A DNA stretch of 27,858 nucleotides, taken from Fusobacteriota bacterium (GTDB lineage: Bacteria > Fusobacteriota > Fusobacteriia > JAPLKR01). Below the pieces are notes generated by a model. The model was not told where the DNA came from, did no database searches, and was given only the letters and a program-made list of their open reading frames with translations. The stretch spans positions 1 to 27,858 of the forward strand of contig JAPLKR010000081.1 of assembly GCA_026387965.1 (NCBI GenBank), in the 5' to 3' direction. This document shows, piece after piece, positions 15,911-24,126 of this stretch. How positions within the stretch are numbered: the stretch's first letter is position 1; each line of letters begins with the position of its first letter. Position numbers and translations under genes: made by a program.

Positions 15911-17335
15911 ATGAAAAAATTAATGAGAAAAAGAAGTTTATTGATATTATTTGCGATGCTAGTTTCATTTATGATTGGGATGGCTGTTCAAAGTTTTGCT
16001 GATAGCAGCAGTGGAGCTTCTATTTCTGTAAAAACTGGTTTTTTATCTAATCTTCAAGAATTAAAAAACATTTCGGATACAATGGATATTGTAAATGTAT
16101 ACTATGATGGAACAACAACCAAAGAAGAACAAGAAATTGGCGCACTTAAAGGGATTCTCAATTCTTTAAATGACCCTTACTCTGAATTTATTGTTCAAGA
16201 TGAGTGGAACCAAATGGAAGAATCTATGAAAGGGGAGTATGCCGGGGTTGGCATGATCGTTTCAAAAGAAGATGGATTCATTGAAGTGGTTTCACCATTC
16301 GAGGGCTCACCAGCTGCTGTTGCAGGGCTTCTACCTGGAGATAAAATTGTTGATATTGAAGGCAAAACAACAAGTAGCATGGGTGTTTTTGATGCAGTCA
16401 AGTTACTTAAGGGTAAAATTGGAACAAAGGTAACTCTTACAGTGTATAGAAAAGGGACTTCAAAGCCTTTTAAGGTAACACTAACAAGAGAAAATATAGT
16501 TCTCGAACATGTAAGCTCGAAAATGCTTTCAAATAAAATTGGGTATATTAGAGTATCACAATTTTCAACAGGTATTACAGCCCAAGTTCAGACTGTGATT
16601 AAAACACTTCAAGGGCAGGGAATGCAAGGTTTAATTTTAGACCTTAGAAACGATCCAGGTGGAGATTTAACGGAAGCAGTAATGCTACCAACACTTTTTT
16701 TGAATAAAAACAGTGATATTGTCTCAGTTAAAAGCAAAATAGATGGTCCAATTATTAATGTTAATGTGGGGCCACTCAAAAATAAGAATGTTCAGATTGT
16801 GGAGAGTCAAAAAGATCACTTTTTCAAAGAAGTAGCAGTAAACCAAAATTCACCACTTTATACGGGTCCTATGGTAGTACTAACTAACGGTGGCAGTGCT
16901 TCAGCTTCTGAAATTGTTGCAGGCGCCTTAAAAGATAACAATAGAGCAGAATTAATTGGGGAAAAAACCTATGGAAAAGCGTTGGTTCAACAAGTGATTC
17001 CTTTTAAAAATTTAGGGGTAATAAAATTAACCATTGCAAAGTATTATACTCCAAATGGTGATTTTATTAATAAAGTTGGGATTACGCCAAATATTATTGT
17101 AAAACAAGTTAATGGATTTAGTGAGGGCGTAATTATGAATAAGATGATTACAAATCTAAGTGGAAGCTCAACAATAAATTCTAAAAATCCAGTATCAGTA
17201 ACCAAAAAGATCACAAGTAGAGTAGTTTTAGCTAAAAATGGTTCAAAATCTTCAAATATACCGAAAAAAAATGTAGATTTACAACTTGCTAAAGCAGAAT
17301 CAGTATTACTAGGAGAAATTAGAAAATTAAGCTAG
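15911..17335 (+). CDS. ctpA: C-terminal processing protease CtpA (S41 family)
   Basis: This exported serine protease cleaves periplasmic or cell-wall-facing substrates from their C-termini. The 474 residues begin with a signal sequence or uncleaved anchor (basic KKLMRKR, hydrophobic 9-26, possible cleavage after SFA). Next come a cap segment with NDPYSEFI, a PDZ domain (about 95-180; GVGMIV, SPAAVAGLLPGDKI) and the S41 core. The catalytic pair is S331 in GGSASASEI and K356 in KTYGKALVQ, at the standard 25-residue spacing. The C-terminal tail (about 420-474) is Ser/Lys-rich and of low complexity. In other bacteria such proteases process PBPs or control murein hydrolases, so the PBP2 upstream in the same run is a candidate partner. 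Confidence 0.93.
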   Translation: MKKLMRKRSLLILFAMLVSFMIGMAVQSFADSSSGASISVKTGFLSNLQELKNISDTMDIVNVYYDGTTTKEEQEIGALKGILNSLNDPYSEFIVQDEWNQMEESMKGEYAGVGMIVSKEDGFIEVVSPFEGSPAAVAGLLPGDKIVDIEGKTTSSMGVFDAVKLLKGKIGTKVTLTVYRKGTSKPFKVTLTRENIVLEHVSSKMLSNKIGYIRVSQFSTGITAQVQTVIKTLQGQGMQGLILDLRNDPGGDLTEAVMLPTLFLNKNSDIVSVKSKIDGPIINVNVGPLKNKNVQIVESQKDHFFKEVAVNQNSPLYTGPMVVLTNGGSASASEIVAGALKDNNRAELIGEKTYGKALVQQVIPFKNLGVIKLTIAKYYTPNGDFINKVGITPNIIVKQVNGFSEGVIMNKMITNLSGSSTINSKNPVSVTKKITSRVVLAKNGSKSSNIPKKNVDLQLAKAESVLLGEIRKLS

Positions 17336-17343
17336 GAGAATAA

Positions 17344-18033
17344 ATGTTATACGTTGTTGGAACACCTATTGGAAACTTAGAGGATATGACATTTAGAGCC
17401 GTTAGAATATTAAAGAGTGTGGATATTATTTTTGCTGAAGATACACGGCAGACCAAAAAATTATTGAATCACTATGAGATTGAAACCACGATTTATAGTT
17501 ATCATATGCATAATAGAGAGCATCAAATCATCAATATCTTAAATTTATTAAATGAAGGTAAAACGATTGCACTCGTTACTGATGCAGGCATGCCATGTAT
17601 TTCAGATCCTGGATTTGAACTTGTTGAAGCGGTTCAAAATGCGAAGATTAAAGTTGAATCAGTTCCGGGACCGACAGCTTTAACAACCGCCGCCGCGATA
17701 TCGGGCATAAATTTAAGACGCTTTGTATTTGAAGGTTTTTTACCTAAAAAAAAGGGACGACAAACGTATTTCACCTATCTTAAAGATGAAAAACGACCTA
17801 TTGTTTTTTATGAATCTCCTTATAGAGTATTAAAATCACTAAAAGATATTGAAAAATATTTTGGAAATGTTCATGTAGTAATTGCCCGTGAGTTAACGAA
17901 AATGTATGAAGAGGTCATAAAAGGGCCTGTGAGCGAATTAATAACAAAACTTGAGGCTAAACCGATTAAAGGTGAAGTTGTCATAATTGTTGAGAAAGAG
18001 AGATTAGAAGCATATGTCGATGACGAAAGTTAA
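17344..18033 (+). CDS. rsmI: 16S rRNA (cytidine-1402-2'-O)-methyltransferase RsmI
   Basis: RsmI adds the 2'-O-methyl of the m4Cm1402 modification in the 30S decoding centre. The tetrapyrrole-methylase fold is obvious: LYVVGTPIGNLEDMTFRAVRIL at the start, FAEDTRQTKKLLNHY, LVTDAGMPCISDPG, and VPGPTALTTAAAISG. At 229 residues it lacks the small C-terminal HTH-like domain of the longer (about 280-residue) E. coli form. The C-terminus overlaps the rbgA start by 20 nt, so the truncation is a stable gene arrangement rather than a break. A second rRNA 2'-O-methyltransferase, tlyA, lies two genes upstream. Confidence 0.93.
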   Translation: MLYVVGTPIGNLEDMTFRAVRILKSVDIIFAEDTRQTKKLLNHYEIETTIYSYHMHNREHQIINILNLLNEGKTIALVTDAGMPCISDPGFELVEAVQNAKIKVESVPGPTALTTAAAISGINLRRFVFEGFLPKKKGRQTYFTYLKDEKRPIVFYESPYRVLKSLKDIEKYFGNVHVVIARELTKMYEEVIKGPVSELITKLEAKPIKGEVVIIVEKERLEAYVDDES

Positions 18034-18871
18034 CTGGTATCCTGGCCACATGAAAAAAACTAAAGATTTAATCTCCGAGAATATCTCAGCGGTAGATTTA
18101 ATTCTTGACGTGCGTGATGCGCGTGTATACATAAGTAGTGCTAACCCTGATTTGAAAAGTTTAGCGGGTGTGAAGAATCGTATTGTAATATTGAATAAGT
18201 CAGATTTGGTAGAACAAGCAGAACTTTCAAGAATCAGTGGTAAAATTATTGCTGAAAATCCAGGCGTTAAAGTAGTTGCTATCAGCGCTGAAAAGGGAAC
18301 TAATATAAAAAACATGAATGCTCTTATTGAGGGATTTCGCAATGTCAAAGTTGAAAGAATGCTGAAAAAAGGGTTAAAAAAAACAAGTTTTAGAATTATG
18401 ATTGTTGGAATTCCCAATGTAGGAAAATCCAAGTTAATCAATACTTTAGCAAAAAGAAAAGCTGCCGGAGTTGGAAATAAGCCGGGTTTTACACGTGGAA
18501 AACAGTGGATATCTCTTCCAAATGGAATTGAACTTTTAGATACACCTGGCGTTTTATGGCCGAATTTTGATAATATTGATATAGGGATGAAACTTTCAAT
18601 TATTTTAGCCATTCGCGAAGATATACTTGATAGAGTGGATACAGCAAAATATTTCTTATTAATTGCAAAGAAAATGGGTTTTTTAAAATCAATTTATACG
18701 GCTTATAAGTTGGAATACTTAGAAAATGAACCAGATTATTTAATACTTGAAAAAGTAGCGAAGCATTTTCATATGCTTTTAAAAGGTGAAGTATTAGATG
18801 TTGAAAAAGCAAGCTATAAGTTGTTGATAGACTATCGTGAAATGAAATTAGGAAAATTTCCGCTTGAATAG
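18014..18871 (+). CDS. rbgA: Ribosome biogenesis GTPase RbgA (YlqF)
   Basis: RbgA is a circularly permuted GTPase that promotes a late step of 50S assembly. The 285 residues show the YlqF start VNWYPGHMKKT and then the G motifs in permuted order: G4 NKSD (61-64), G1 GIPNVGKSKLIN (132-143) and G3 DTPG (176-179). The RNA-binding C-terminal helical domain follows. Two ATGs (18014 and 18020) can serve as start, both inside rsmI. It clusters with yhbY, rsmI, tlyA and rsfS, all acting on ribosomal particles. nadE follows after 9 nt. Confidence 0.95.
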   Translation: MSMTKVNWYPGHMKKTKDLISENISAVDLILDVRDARVYISSANPDLKSLAGVKNRIVILNKSDLVEQAELSRISGKIIAENPGVKVVAISAEKGTNIKNMNALIEGFRNVKVERMLKKGLKKTSFRIMIVGIPNVGKSKLINTLAKRKAAGVGNKPGFTRGKQWISLPNGIELLDTPGVLWPNFDNIDIGMKLSIILAIREDILDRVDTAKYFLLIAKKMGFLKSIYTAYKLEYLENEPDYLILEKVAKHFHMLLKGEVLDVEKASYKLLIDYREMKLGKFPLE

Positions 18872-18880
18872 GGAGGCACT

Positions 18881-19702
18881 ATGTCGTTAGTCAAATTAGA
18901 CTATGAAAGAATAACTCAAATACTGACAGGGTTTATTAAACAAGAAACTGAAAAAGCTGGATTTAATAAAGTGATACTTGGGCTTTCTGGTGGGATAGAT
19001 TCGGCGGTAGTAGCATATCTTTCTGTGCTTGCGTTAGGCTCCAAAAATGTGCATGCAGTTATGATGCCATACAAATCATCGAGTCAGTCAAGTTCAGATG
19101 ATGCAATGAAGTGTGTTAATGAATTGAAAATTAGCTATGAAAAGTGTGAAATTACTAAAATGGTAGACACTTACTTTACACAGTTTCCGGAGGCAAATAA
19201 CCTTAGAAAAGGAAACAAAATGGCAAGAGAGAGAATGTCAACACTCTATGATCTTTCGAGCTTCTATAACTGCTTAGTAATAGGCACTAGTAATAAAACA
19301 GAATTATTATTAGGCTATGGAACTCAATTTGGAGATTTAGCTTCAGCTTTAAATCCGATTGGAGATCTATATAAAACGCATATTTGGGAGTTGGCCAAGC
19401 ATTTGAAAATCCAACAATCCATTATAGATAAAAAACCAAGTGCTGATTTGTGGGAAGGCCAATCTGATGAACAAGATTTTGGATTTAGTTATGAAGTAGC
19501 AGATAATGTTTTATATCAATTTGTGGAAAGACATCTTTCGAAGCAAGAGGTTATTGAATTAGGGTATGAAGTAACGACGGTAGAAAAAATTATTGCGATG
19601 ATTAAGCGTAATCAGTATAAGCGAACTTTACCTCTTATAGCGAAAATTTCATCAAGATCTATTGGAAGTGATTTCTTATATCCGAGGGATTGGGGGCTGT
19701 AA
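18881..19702 (+). CDS. nadE: NH3-dependent NAD+ synthetase
   Basis: NadE amidates nicotinic acid adenine dinucleotide to NAD+ with ATP and ammonia. The 273 residues consist of the synthetase domain only, with no glutaminase domain. They carry the PP-loop SGGIDS (residues 36-41), MARERMSTLYDLSSF, and GTSNKTELLLGYGTQFGD followed by NPIGDLYKTHIW. The KKPSADLWEGQSDEQDFG substrate loop is also present. The ATG follows GGGAGG at good spacing. As a metabolic gene among translation genes it is probably carried along by the shared transcript. Fifteen nucleotides separate it from the ankyrin gene. Confidence 0.95.
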   Translation: MSLVKLDYERITQILTGFIKQETEKAGFNKVILGLSGGIDSAVVAYLSVLALGSKNVHAVMMPYKSSSQSSSDDAMKCVNELKISYEKCEITKMVDTYFTQFPEANNLRKGNKMARERMSTLYDLSSFYNCLVIGTSNKTELLLGYGTQFGDLASALNPIGDLYKTHIWELAKHLKIQQSIIDKKPSADLWEGQSDEQDFGFSYEVADNVLYQFVERHLSKQEVIELGYEVTTVEKIIAMIKRNQYKRTLPLIAKISSRSIGSDFLYPRDWGL

Positions 19703-19717
19703 AAAACGGAGGAGAAT

Positions 19718-21598
19718 ATGGAAAAAATGGAAGATGAAATTGTGAAACTTAGAGACAAAACCGAAGAATTTTCCACTATTGAAACGGCTTCATCTTCAAG
19801 TGAAGATATTTTAGATACCAAAAATGAAGAAATTGAATATCAAAAGTTTGAAATTGAAAAGTTTAATTTTAAAGAAGCTTCTGGAAATTCAGTATATCAA
19901 GTGGAATTGGCGAAAGCGATTGAGCATTACTCTAACGGTGAATTAGAAAAATGCAATGAATATCTTGAAAATTTCACATATGAATTCGAAAGTTTTATTG
20001 AGCAACCTATTTTTAAATTTTTTGAAAGTAGTAGTGCATTAAAGGAAAAAATTTTAGAAAATTCAAGTGTAGAAAATAGTTATCTGATGCTTGCAATGAA
20101 CTATATTGAGCTCGAATATTTTAAAAAAGCAAAATGGAAAATTATCAAAGGACTTTCATTTTACCCCAATAATTTGAAGCTACAAAATCTACTTGCAAAG
20201 TGTCACATTATGTTAAAGGAACCTGATGAAGCAAGACAAATACTTGAACGAGGTATGTTTCTAGGCAATTTAGATTCGATCGAAATATTTGAAACATTGT
20301 GGAAACCAAACTTTAGTTTCGAATATTTCATTGATGTTGTGATGAATGGCGATCTTGAAAAAGTAAATCATTTTATTGAAAATGGAATGGATCTAAATTT
20401 GCAAAACAGTGAGGGTCGAACAGCTTTAATTTATGCGTCATATTTGGGATTAAAAGATATTGTTGCCCTACTGCTAGAAAAGGGTGTGCTACTAGAAATA
20501 ACGGATAAAAAGGAAAAAACAGCTTTTGTTTATGCTGTTGAGAGAGCTGATGTAGAACTTATGAAATTACTCATTTCACATGGTTCGAAAATGGATTTAG
20601 AAAATTTAAATATTAAAAATAAAATTAAAAAATTTGTAGATGATGGCAATATTGGTGTACTCAATTTGTTATTTGGCTATTCGTATATTGAAAAAGCTGA
20701 AAATGAGATTACTGATGTTGAAGAGGGAGCATTAGATAATAGCTTCGAGAGTATGAATACTTCGAAAGTATTGGACGATTCACCGATCTTAAATTCTCAA
20801 GATGGTGTTCCTACAACTGATATTGAAAATAGTGATGAAGAAAGAGAACTAGATTGGGAGGAGTCGCTAAAGCGTATATTGAGCGATGATGATGAGCTGA
20901 ATGAGTTCGATAATTCAAGAGAACTAAATATTGATTTTCGAGAGAATACTCTTCATAAAGTGAGTAATACTGAAGATACAAAAGCAGAATTCGTAAATCA
21001 AAGTGTATTTAACGTTTTAAGTGAAAAATTAGAACCGGAGCTAGAAGTTAGGCAAAAAGAGATGTTAGTAGCCATTGACGAACTTGTTTCAAAAAGTTTT
21101 TCATCAACGCTTTTAGCACATCAAAAAGTAGAGAAAAAGTCTTTATTTTGTTCACTATTTGCAAAAAAAATAAAAATTCATAATTTTTTAGAATTTTTAA
21201 CAACAAGTTCTAAAAAAGATATTGATAAATTCATTCACACAAATTCCATTGACACAAAGGACAAAGCTGGAAATACGCTGCTACTTTCAGCCATTCAACT
21301 AGAAGATTTTGTCTTGCTTGAGGAGATATTAGCACTTGGGCCAGATATTCGCATTATTAATAAGGCGGGGCATGATGTTGAACTTCTTATTATGCAAGTA
21401 CGGGTTCAAAATCGCGCTAAAATAGAGACCCTTTATGAAAGTTATAAAGATGTTGTAATAAATAGTGAGAAAAAAACCATTCAAGAGAGTAATAAACAAA
21501 TTCGAGAGCGTCAAAAACAAGAAAAAAAAGCATTGCTTCAAAGCAAAAAGGAGAACCAAATAAATGAACGAAAATCTAGACGCGAAAATCGTAAGTGA
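19718..21598 (+). CDS. Hypothetical TPR/ankyrin-repeat protein
   Basis: This 626-residue, acidic, cytosolic-looking protein has no signal peptide or membrane segment. Residues about 55-195 look like TPR-type helical pairs (EHYSNGELEKCNEYL, LEYFKKAKWKIIKGLSFYPN, MLKEPDEARQILERG). Residues about 208-292 carry ankyrin repeats (NGDLEKVNHFIENGMDL, EGRTALIYASYLGLKDIVALLLEKG). An acidic Ser/Asp-rich linker (about 325-430) follows. A second ankyrin-like block lies near 490-575 (KAGNTLLLSAIQLEDFVLLEEIL), with a Lys/Arg/Gln-rich tail. These are protein-interaction folds; no enzymatic motif is visible. The start follows GGAGGAGAAT. The last 35 nt overlap tyrS, so expression is tied to that essential gene. 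Function unknown. Confidence 0.8.
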   Translation: MEKMEDEIVKLRDKTEEFSTIETASSSSEDILDTKNEEIEYQKFEIEKFNFKEASGNSVYQVELAKAIEHYSNGELEKCNEYLENFTYEFESFIEQPIFKFFESSSALKEKILENSSVENSYLMLAMNYIELEYFKKAKWKIIKGLSFYPNNLKLQNLLAKCHIMLKEPDEARQILERGMFLGNLDSIEIFETLWKPNFSFEYFIDVVMNGDLEKVNHFIENGMDLNLQNSEGRTALIYASYLGLKDIVALLLEKGVLLEITDKKEKTAFVYAVERADVELMKLLISHGSKMDLENLNIKNKIKKFVDDGNIGVLNLLFGYSYIEKAENEITDVEEGALDNSFESMNTSKVLDDSPILNSQDGVPTTDIENSDEERELDWEESLKRILSDDDELNEFDNSRELNIDFRENTLHKVSNTEDTKAEFVNQSVFNVLSEKLEPELEVRQKEMLVAIDELVSKSFSSTLLAHQKVEKKSLFCSLFAKKIKIHNFLEFLTTSSKKDIDKFIHTNSIDTKDKAGNTLLLSAIQLEDFVLLEEILALGPDIRIINKAGHDVELLIMQVRVQNRAKIETLYESYKDVVINSEKKTIQESNKQIRERQKQEKKALLQSKKENQINERKSRRENRK

Positions 21599-22796
21599 AG
21601 TTGAGAGGCAACTAAAAATTTTACGTCGGGGGTGTGAAGAAATTATTTCTGAAAATGAATTTAAAGAGAGACTTTATAATTCTATAAAGAGTGGGACTCC
21701 TTTAAAGATTAAATTTGGAATTGATCCAACAGGAGATTCAATTCATATTGGACACGCTGTTGTGATGCGAAAACTTCGAGAGTTTCAAGATTTAGGGCAT
21801 GAAATTCAGTTTTTAATTGGAAGTTATACAGCGAGAATTGGTGACCCTACAGGAAAAAGTGAAACACGCAAGGTTTTAACTGATCAAGATATCCAACACA
21901 ATATGAAGAATTATATGCGTCATATAGGGAAAATTTTAGATATAAGTAAATTAAAAGTTGTCTATAATCACGCATGGTTAGAACAACTAACTATGGAAGA
22001 CATTTTGAAACTCATGTCTCAATTTACCGTTTCACTTATGACAAGTCGTGAAGACTTTTCAAAAAGACTTTCTGAAAATAAGCCAATTAGTTTAGTGGAA
22101 TTTATGTATCCTATCTTACAAGGGTATGATTCCGTTGCACTTCATTGTGATGTTGAACTTGGAGGGACCGAACAGAAATTTAATGTACTTCGTGGACGTG
22201 ATTTGCAAAAAGCGTATGGACAACTACCTCAAATTTGCATGATTCTTCCAATTCTTGAAGGAACTGACGGGAAAAATAAGATGAGTAAAAGTCTTAATAA
22301 TTATATTTCTGTCGAAGAAGACCTCAATGATATGTATGGTAAAGTCATGTCTATTCCTGACGAAATTATGGGACGTTACATGAGGCTTACTACAAATTTA
22401 AGTGATGAAGAGATTAATGATATAGAAAGAAATTTAGTTGCAGGGACAGTTCATCCGATGGATGTAAAAAGGCGTGTTGCAAGAGAAGTTGTTTCGATTT
22501 ATTATTCATCAGAAAAAGCCATTGTGGCTGAGAATTATTTTAGTGAACTCTTTTCAAAACGCTCAATTCCCCAAGACATAGCAGAAATTAAATTAGAGCA
22601 TGCAACTATTGAGATAATTCCTTTACTGGTTGAAAAGCTTAATTTTTCTAAAACAACCAGTGATGCAAGAAGACTGATTCAGCAAGGAGCCATTTCAATT
22701 AATGGTGAAAAGATTGAGGATGTGAAGGCAGTTATTTTGCTTGAAAGCGGTATGATTATTAAAGCAGGCAAGAAAAATATTGTAAAGATAAAGTAA
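21564..22796 (+). CDS. tyrS: Tyrosyl-tRNA synthetase
   Basis: TyrRS charges tRNA-Tyr. The 410 residues show the class I signature H61-I-G-H64 (DPTGDSIHIGHAVVM), the KMSKS loop K239-M-S-K-S243 (GTDGKNKMSKSLNNY), ELGGTEQKFNVLRGRDLQ, and a C-terminal S4 domain (SDARRLIQQGAISINGEKI). The form is close to the TyrZ-type subfamily rather than the classic TyrS of bacilli. The ATG follows AAGGAG and lies inside the 3' end of the ankyrin gene. It ends the plus-strand run; no terminator is visible in the 12 nt before the IS element begins. No T-box leader is present, as the gene has no leader of its own. Confidence 0.95.
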   Translation: MNENLDAKIVSEVERQLKILRRGCEEIISENEFKERLYNSIKSGTPLKIKFGIDPTGDSIHIGHAVVMRKLREFQDLGHEIQFLIGSYTARIGDPTGKSETRKVLTDQDIQHNMKNYMRHIGKILDISKLKVVYNHAWLEQLTMEDILKLMSQFTVSLMTSREDFSKRLSENKPISLVEFMYPILQGYDSVALHCDVELGGTEQKFNVLRGRDLQKAYGQLPQICMILPILEGTDGKNKMSKSLNNYISVEEDLNDMYGKVMSIPDEIMGRYMRLTTNLSDEEINDIERNLVAGTVHPMDVKRRVAREVVSIYYSSEKAIVAENYFSELFSKRSIPQDIAEIKLEHATIEIIPLLVEKLNFSKTTSDARRLIQQGAISINGEKIEDVKAVILLESGMIIKAGKKNIVKIK

Positions 22797-22808
22797 AATT
22801 TAAATAAA

Positions 22809-23685
22809 AGACCTCCTTCAAAACCCCATATCAGCATTAACAAGAGCACAAACAATATTAAATCGTTTTAGAAAGTCTTTTCTTCTATTGCGATATTGTG
22901 TACTAAAAATTTTGAAAACTTTCAATTTAGCATTAACATGTTCGACAATGATTCTGATTTTTGTTTTTTCTCGATTTGACAGCTTATCCTCATCAGAAAG
23001 AGGATTATGTTTTGAAGATTTTTTTGGTAGCTCACAGCATTGATGAAACTTCAAAACACCTTGATAACCGCTGTCTCCATACAATTTCAACGTTATATTG
23101 ATCAGCAGCTTAGAAACTTTAAATAAATCAAAATCATGATTTTTTCCTTTGCAAACATTAGTACATAAAATTTTCTTTTCTGAACTAATTGCTATTTGAG
23201 CTTTCAAAGTGTGATCTTTTTATTTTTTTGAGTAGTGCTCGTTTTGTTTTTTTTAGGTCTGTCAATACTAATTTCTGTTGCATTCACTACAATAAATTCA
23301 TGCGTTATATTTTGTAGTGCTTTTTTTCCTGGCAAGCGAAACTCAGGGTTTTTTACAATTATGCCCTCTGCTTCTTTGATTGCTCTACCTATTGTTGTCT
23401 CGCTAACTCCATAATCAAAAGCTATCATTTGTAGTGGTCTATACTCTCTTAAATAAGATAATGCTATGAACAATTTATCTGAATTGCTTAATTTGTTTGG
23501 TCTTCCCCCATTGACCTTTTTTTCTTTTCGCAATTCTGATTCATCTAGGATTACTAGTATTTTCTCAAATATCGATTTTTTTACTCCGATTAATCTTTTA
23601 AATGTTTTTTCATTGAACTTTTTGGCTCTTTCATATCTTTAGTTCTTGACATATTTTATCATTTTTAGGTTTTTGAAGGAAGTCT
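22809..23685 (-). mobile_element. IS5-type insertion sequence, probably inactive
   Basis: The element of about 877 bp is bounded by imperfect 20-bp terminal inverted repeats. The left end (22809-22828) reads AGACCTCCTTCAAAACCCCA. The right end (23685-23666, complement) reads AGACTTCCTTCAAAAACCTA. These match at 17 of 20 positions. It contains one minus-strand transposase. I could not define a convincing target duplication. The left end lies 12 bp after the tyrS stop, and the right end truncates the ORF at 23665-23859 without a matching remainder on the other side, so an adjacent deletion or rearrangement is likely. Confidence 0.8.
22818..23652 (-). pseudogene. IS5-family (DDE) transposase with frame breaks and altered catalytic residue
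   Basis: The N-terminal part reads ERAKKFNEKTFKRLIGVKKS, then GGRPNKLSNSDKLFIALSYL, a helix-turn-helix (MIAFDYGVSETTIGRAIKE) and IDRPKKNK in one frame. It lacks an in-frame ATG. The ATG at 23652 (MSRTKD) is one frame away, implying a small indel near 23635. The C-terminal part from KDHTLKAQ to the TGA at 22818 is in the -1 frame relative to the N-terminal part, joined near 23215 at AATAAAAAGATC. The second and third catalytic acids are visible (LYGDSGYQG; IIVEHVNAKLK). The first, normally D in a VVD-x-TE motif, is Asn here (codon 23284-23282). The frame change could be programmed, as in some IS5 subgroups; the other lesions favour inactivity. Confidence 0.8.
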
Positions 23686-23859
23686 AATATATCTATCTGA
23701 CCAAAGGGAAGTATTGCCTTTATTTCGCACCTGTTCAATTTCATATTTACGAATTTCTAAAACGTTACCAGTGAGTTTTATCATTTCATCATAAAAATTA
23801 AAGTCCCTCATGAGGTTTAGCTCTTTTTTGTTTTTCGCCTTAAGTGTGTTATACGACAA
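23686..23859 (-). pseudogene. Truncated hypothetical ORF cut by the IS5-type element
   Basis: The minus-strand frame reads LGLSYNTLKAKNKKELNLM, then a central FYDEMIKLTGNVLEIRKYEI and SLWSDRYI. The final residues RLPSKT and stop come from the IS terminal repeat (frame runs to 23665). An in-frame TAG lies about 10 codons before the TTG at 23859. The charged, helical composition looks like a real protein, but I recognise no family. It has no good start codon or ribosome binding site, so it is probably an internal fragment of a lost gene. Confidence 0.4.
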
Positions 23860-23868
23860 GCCCAGTAC

Positions 23869-23886
23869 AAAAGGCTAAAGCCTTTT
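23869..23886. repeat. Perfect inverted repeat
   Basis: AAAAGGCT and AGCCTTTT form a perfect 8-bp stem with a 2-nt loop. It lies just 5' (in minus orientation) of the truncated ORF. It could be a terminator-like or mobile-element hairpin; this cannot be decided here. Confidence 0.6.
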
Positions 23887-23916
23887 ATAAGACCATTTTT
23901 CTTCTCTCTAATGGGT

Positions 23917-23941
23917 AGGGGATTGTTTTTTTCTATCCCCT
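23917..23941. repeat. Inverted repeat with T-rich loop
   Basis: AGGGGAT and ATCCCCT form a perfect 7-bp stem around an 11-nt T-rich loop, in a gene-free stretch. It is the second of four consecutive hairpins in 23869-24116. Confidence 0.5.
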
Positions 23942-23961
23942 CAAATGTCAAAATAAATTAT

Positions 23962-24003
23962 AAAAAAAATACCGCTCAGGATTAATTATCCTTTACGGTA
24001 TTT
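23962..24003 (-). terminator. Rho-independent terminator on the minus strand
   Basis: AAATACCG/CGGTATTT encloses a second perfect stem AGGAT/ATCCT with a 3x3 internal loop. On the minus strand it runs straight into eight T residues (23969-23962). It would end minus-strand transcription coming from the small ORF at 24143-24283 or from the repeat cluster. Confidence 0.65.
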
Positions 24004-24015
24004 ATTCTACACGCC

Positions 24016-24036
24016 TTCAAGCAGCGGGGTATTAAA
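24016..24036. repeat. 21-bp GC-rich repeat, copy 1
   Basis: TTCAAGCAGCGGGGTATTAAA matches copy 2 at 24127-24147 in 20 of 21 positions. The flanks differ immediately after the motif. The unit is strikingly GC-rich in this AT-rich context. Confidence 0.65.
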
Positions 24037-24069
24037 GGTCAAAAGATTTAAAGCAATTTCAAATTATCT

Positions 24070-24116
24070 AACTAGAGTTGTGCGTTTCATCTACGCAACA
24101 AAGCGCAACTCGAGTT
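24070..24116. repeat. Long imperfect hairpin between the two 21-bp repeats
   Basis: The arms at 24070-24083 and 24103-24116 pair at 12 of 14 positions (AACT-x-GAGTTG-x-GC). An inner TGCGT/ACGCA pairing (24081-24085, 24093-24097) competes with or extends the stem. It sits between the two copies of the GC-rich repeat, as a structured core would. Confidence 0.55.
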
Positions 24117-24126
24117 AATAAATAAA

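Noticed and set aside
17344-18033. Short RsmI considered as truncated
   Set aside because: The methylase core is complete and the stop is within a natural gene overlap; shorter RsmI lacking the C-terminal domain is plausible.
18004-18612. 202-codon minus-strand ORF opposite rbgA
   Set aside because: It is long only because of codon bias on the coding strand; rbgA motifs are complete on the plus strand.
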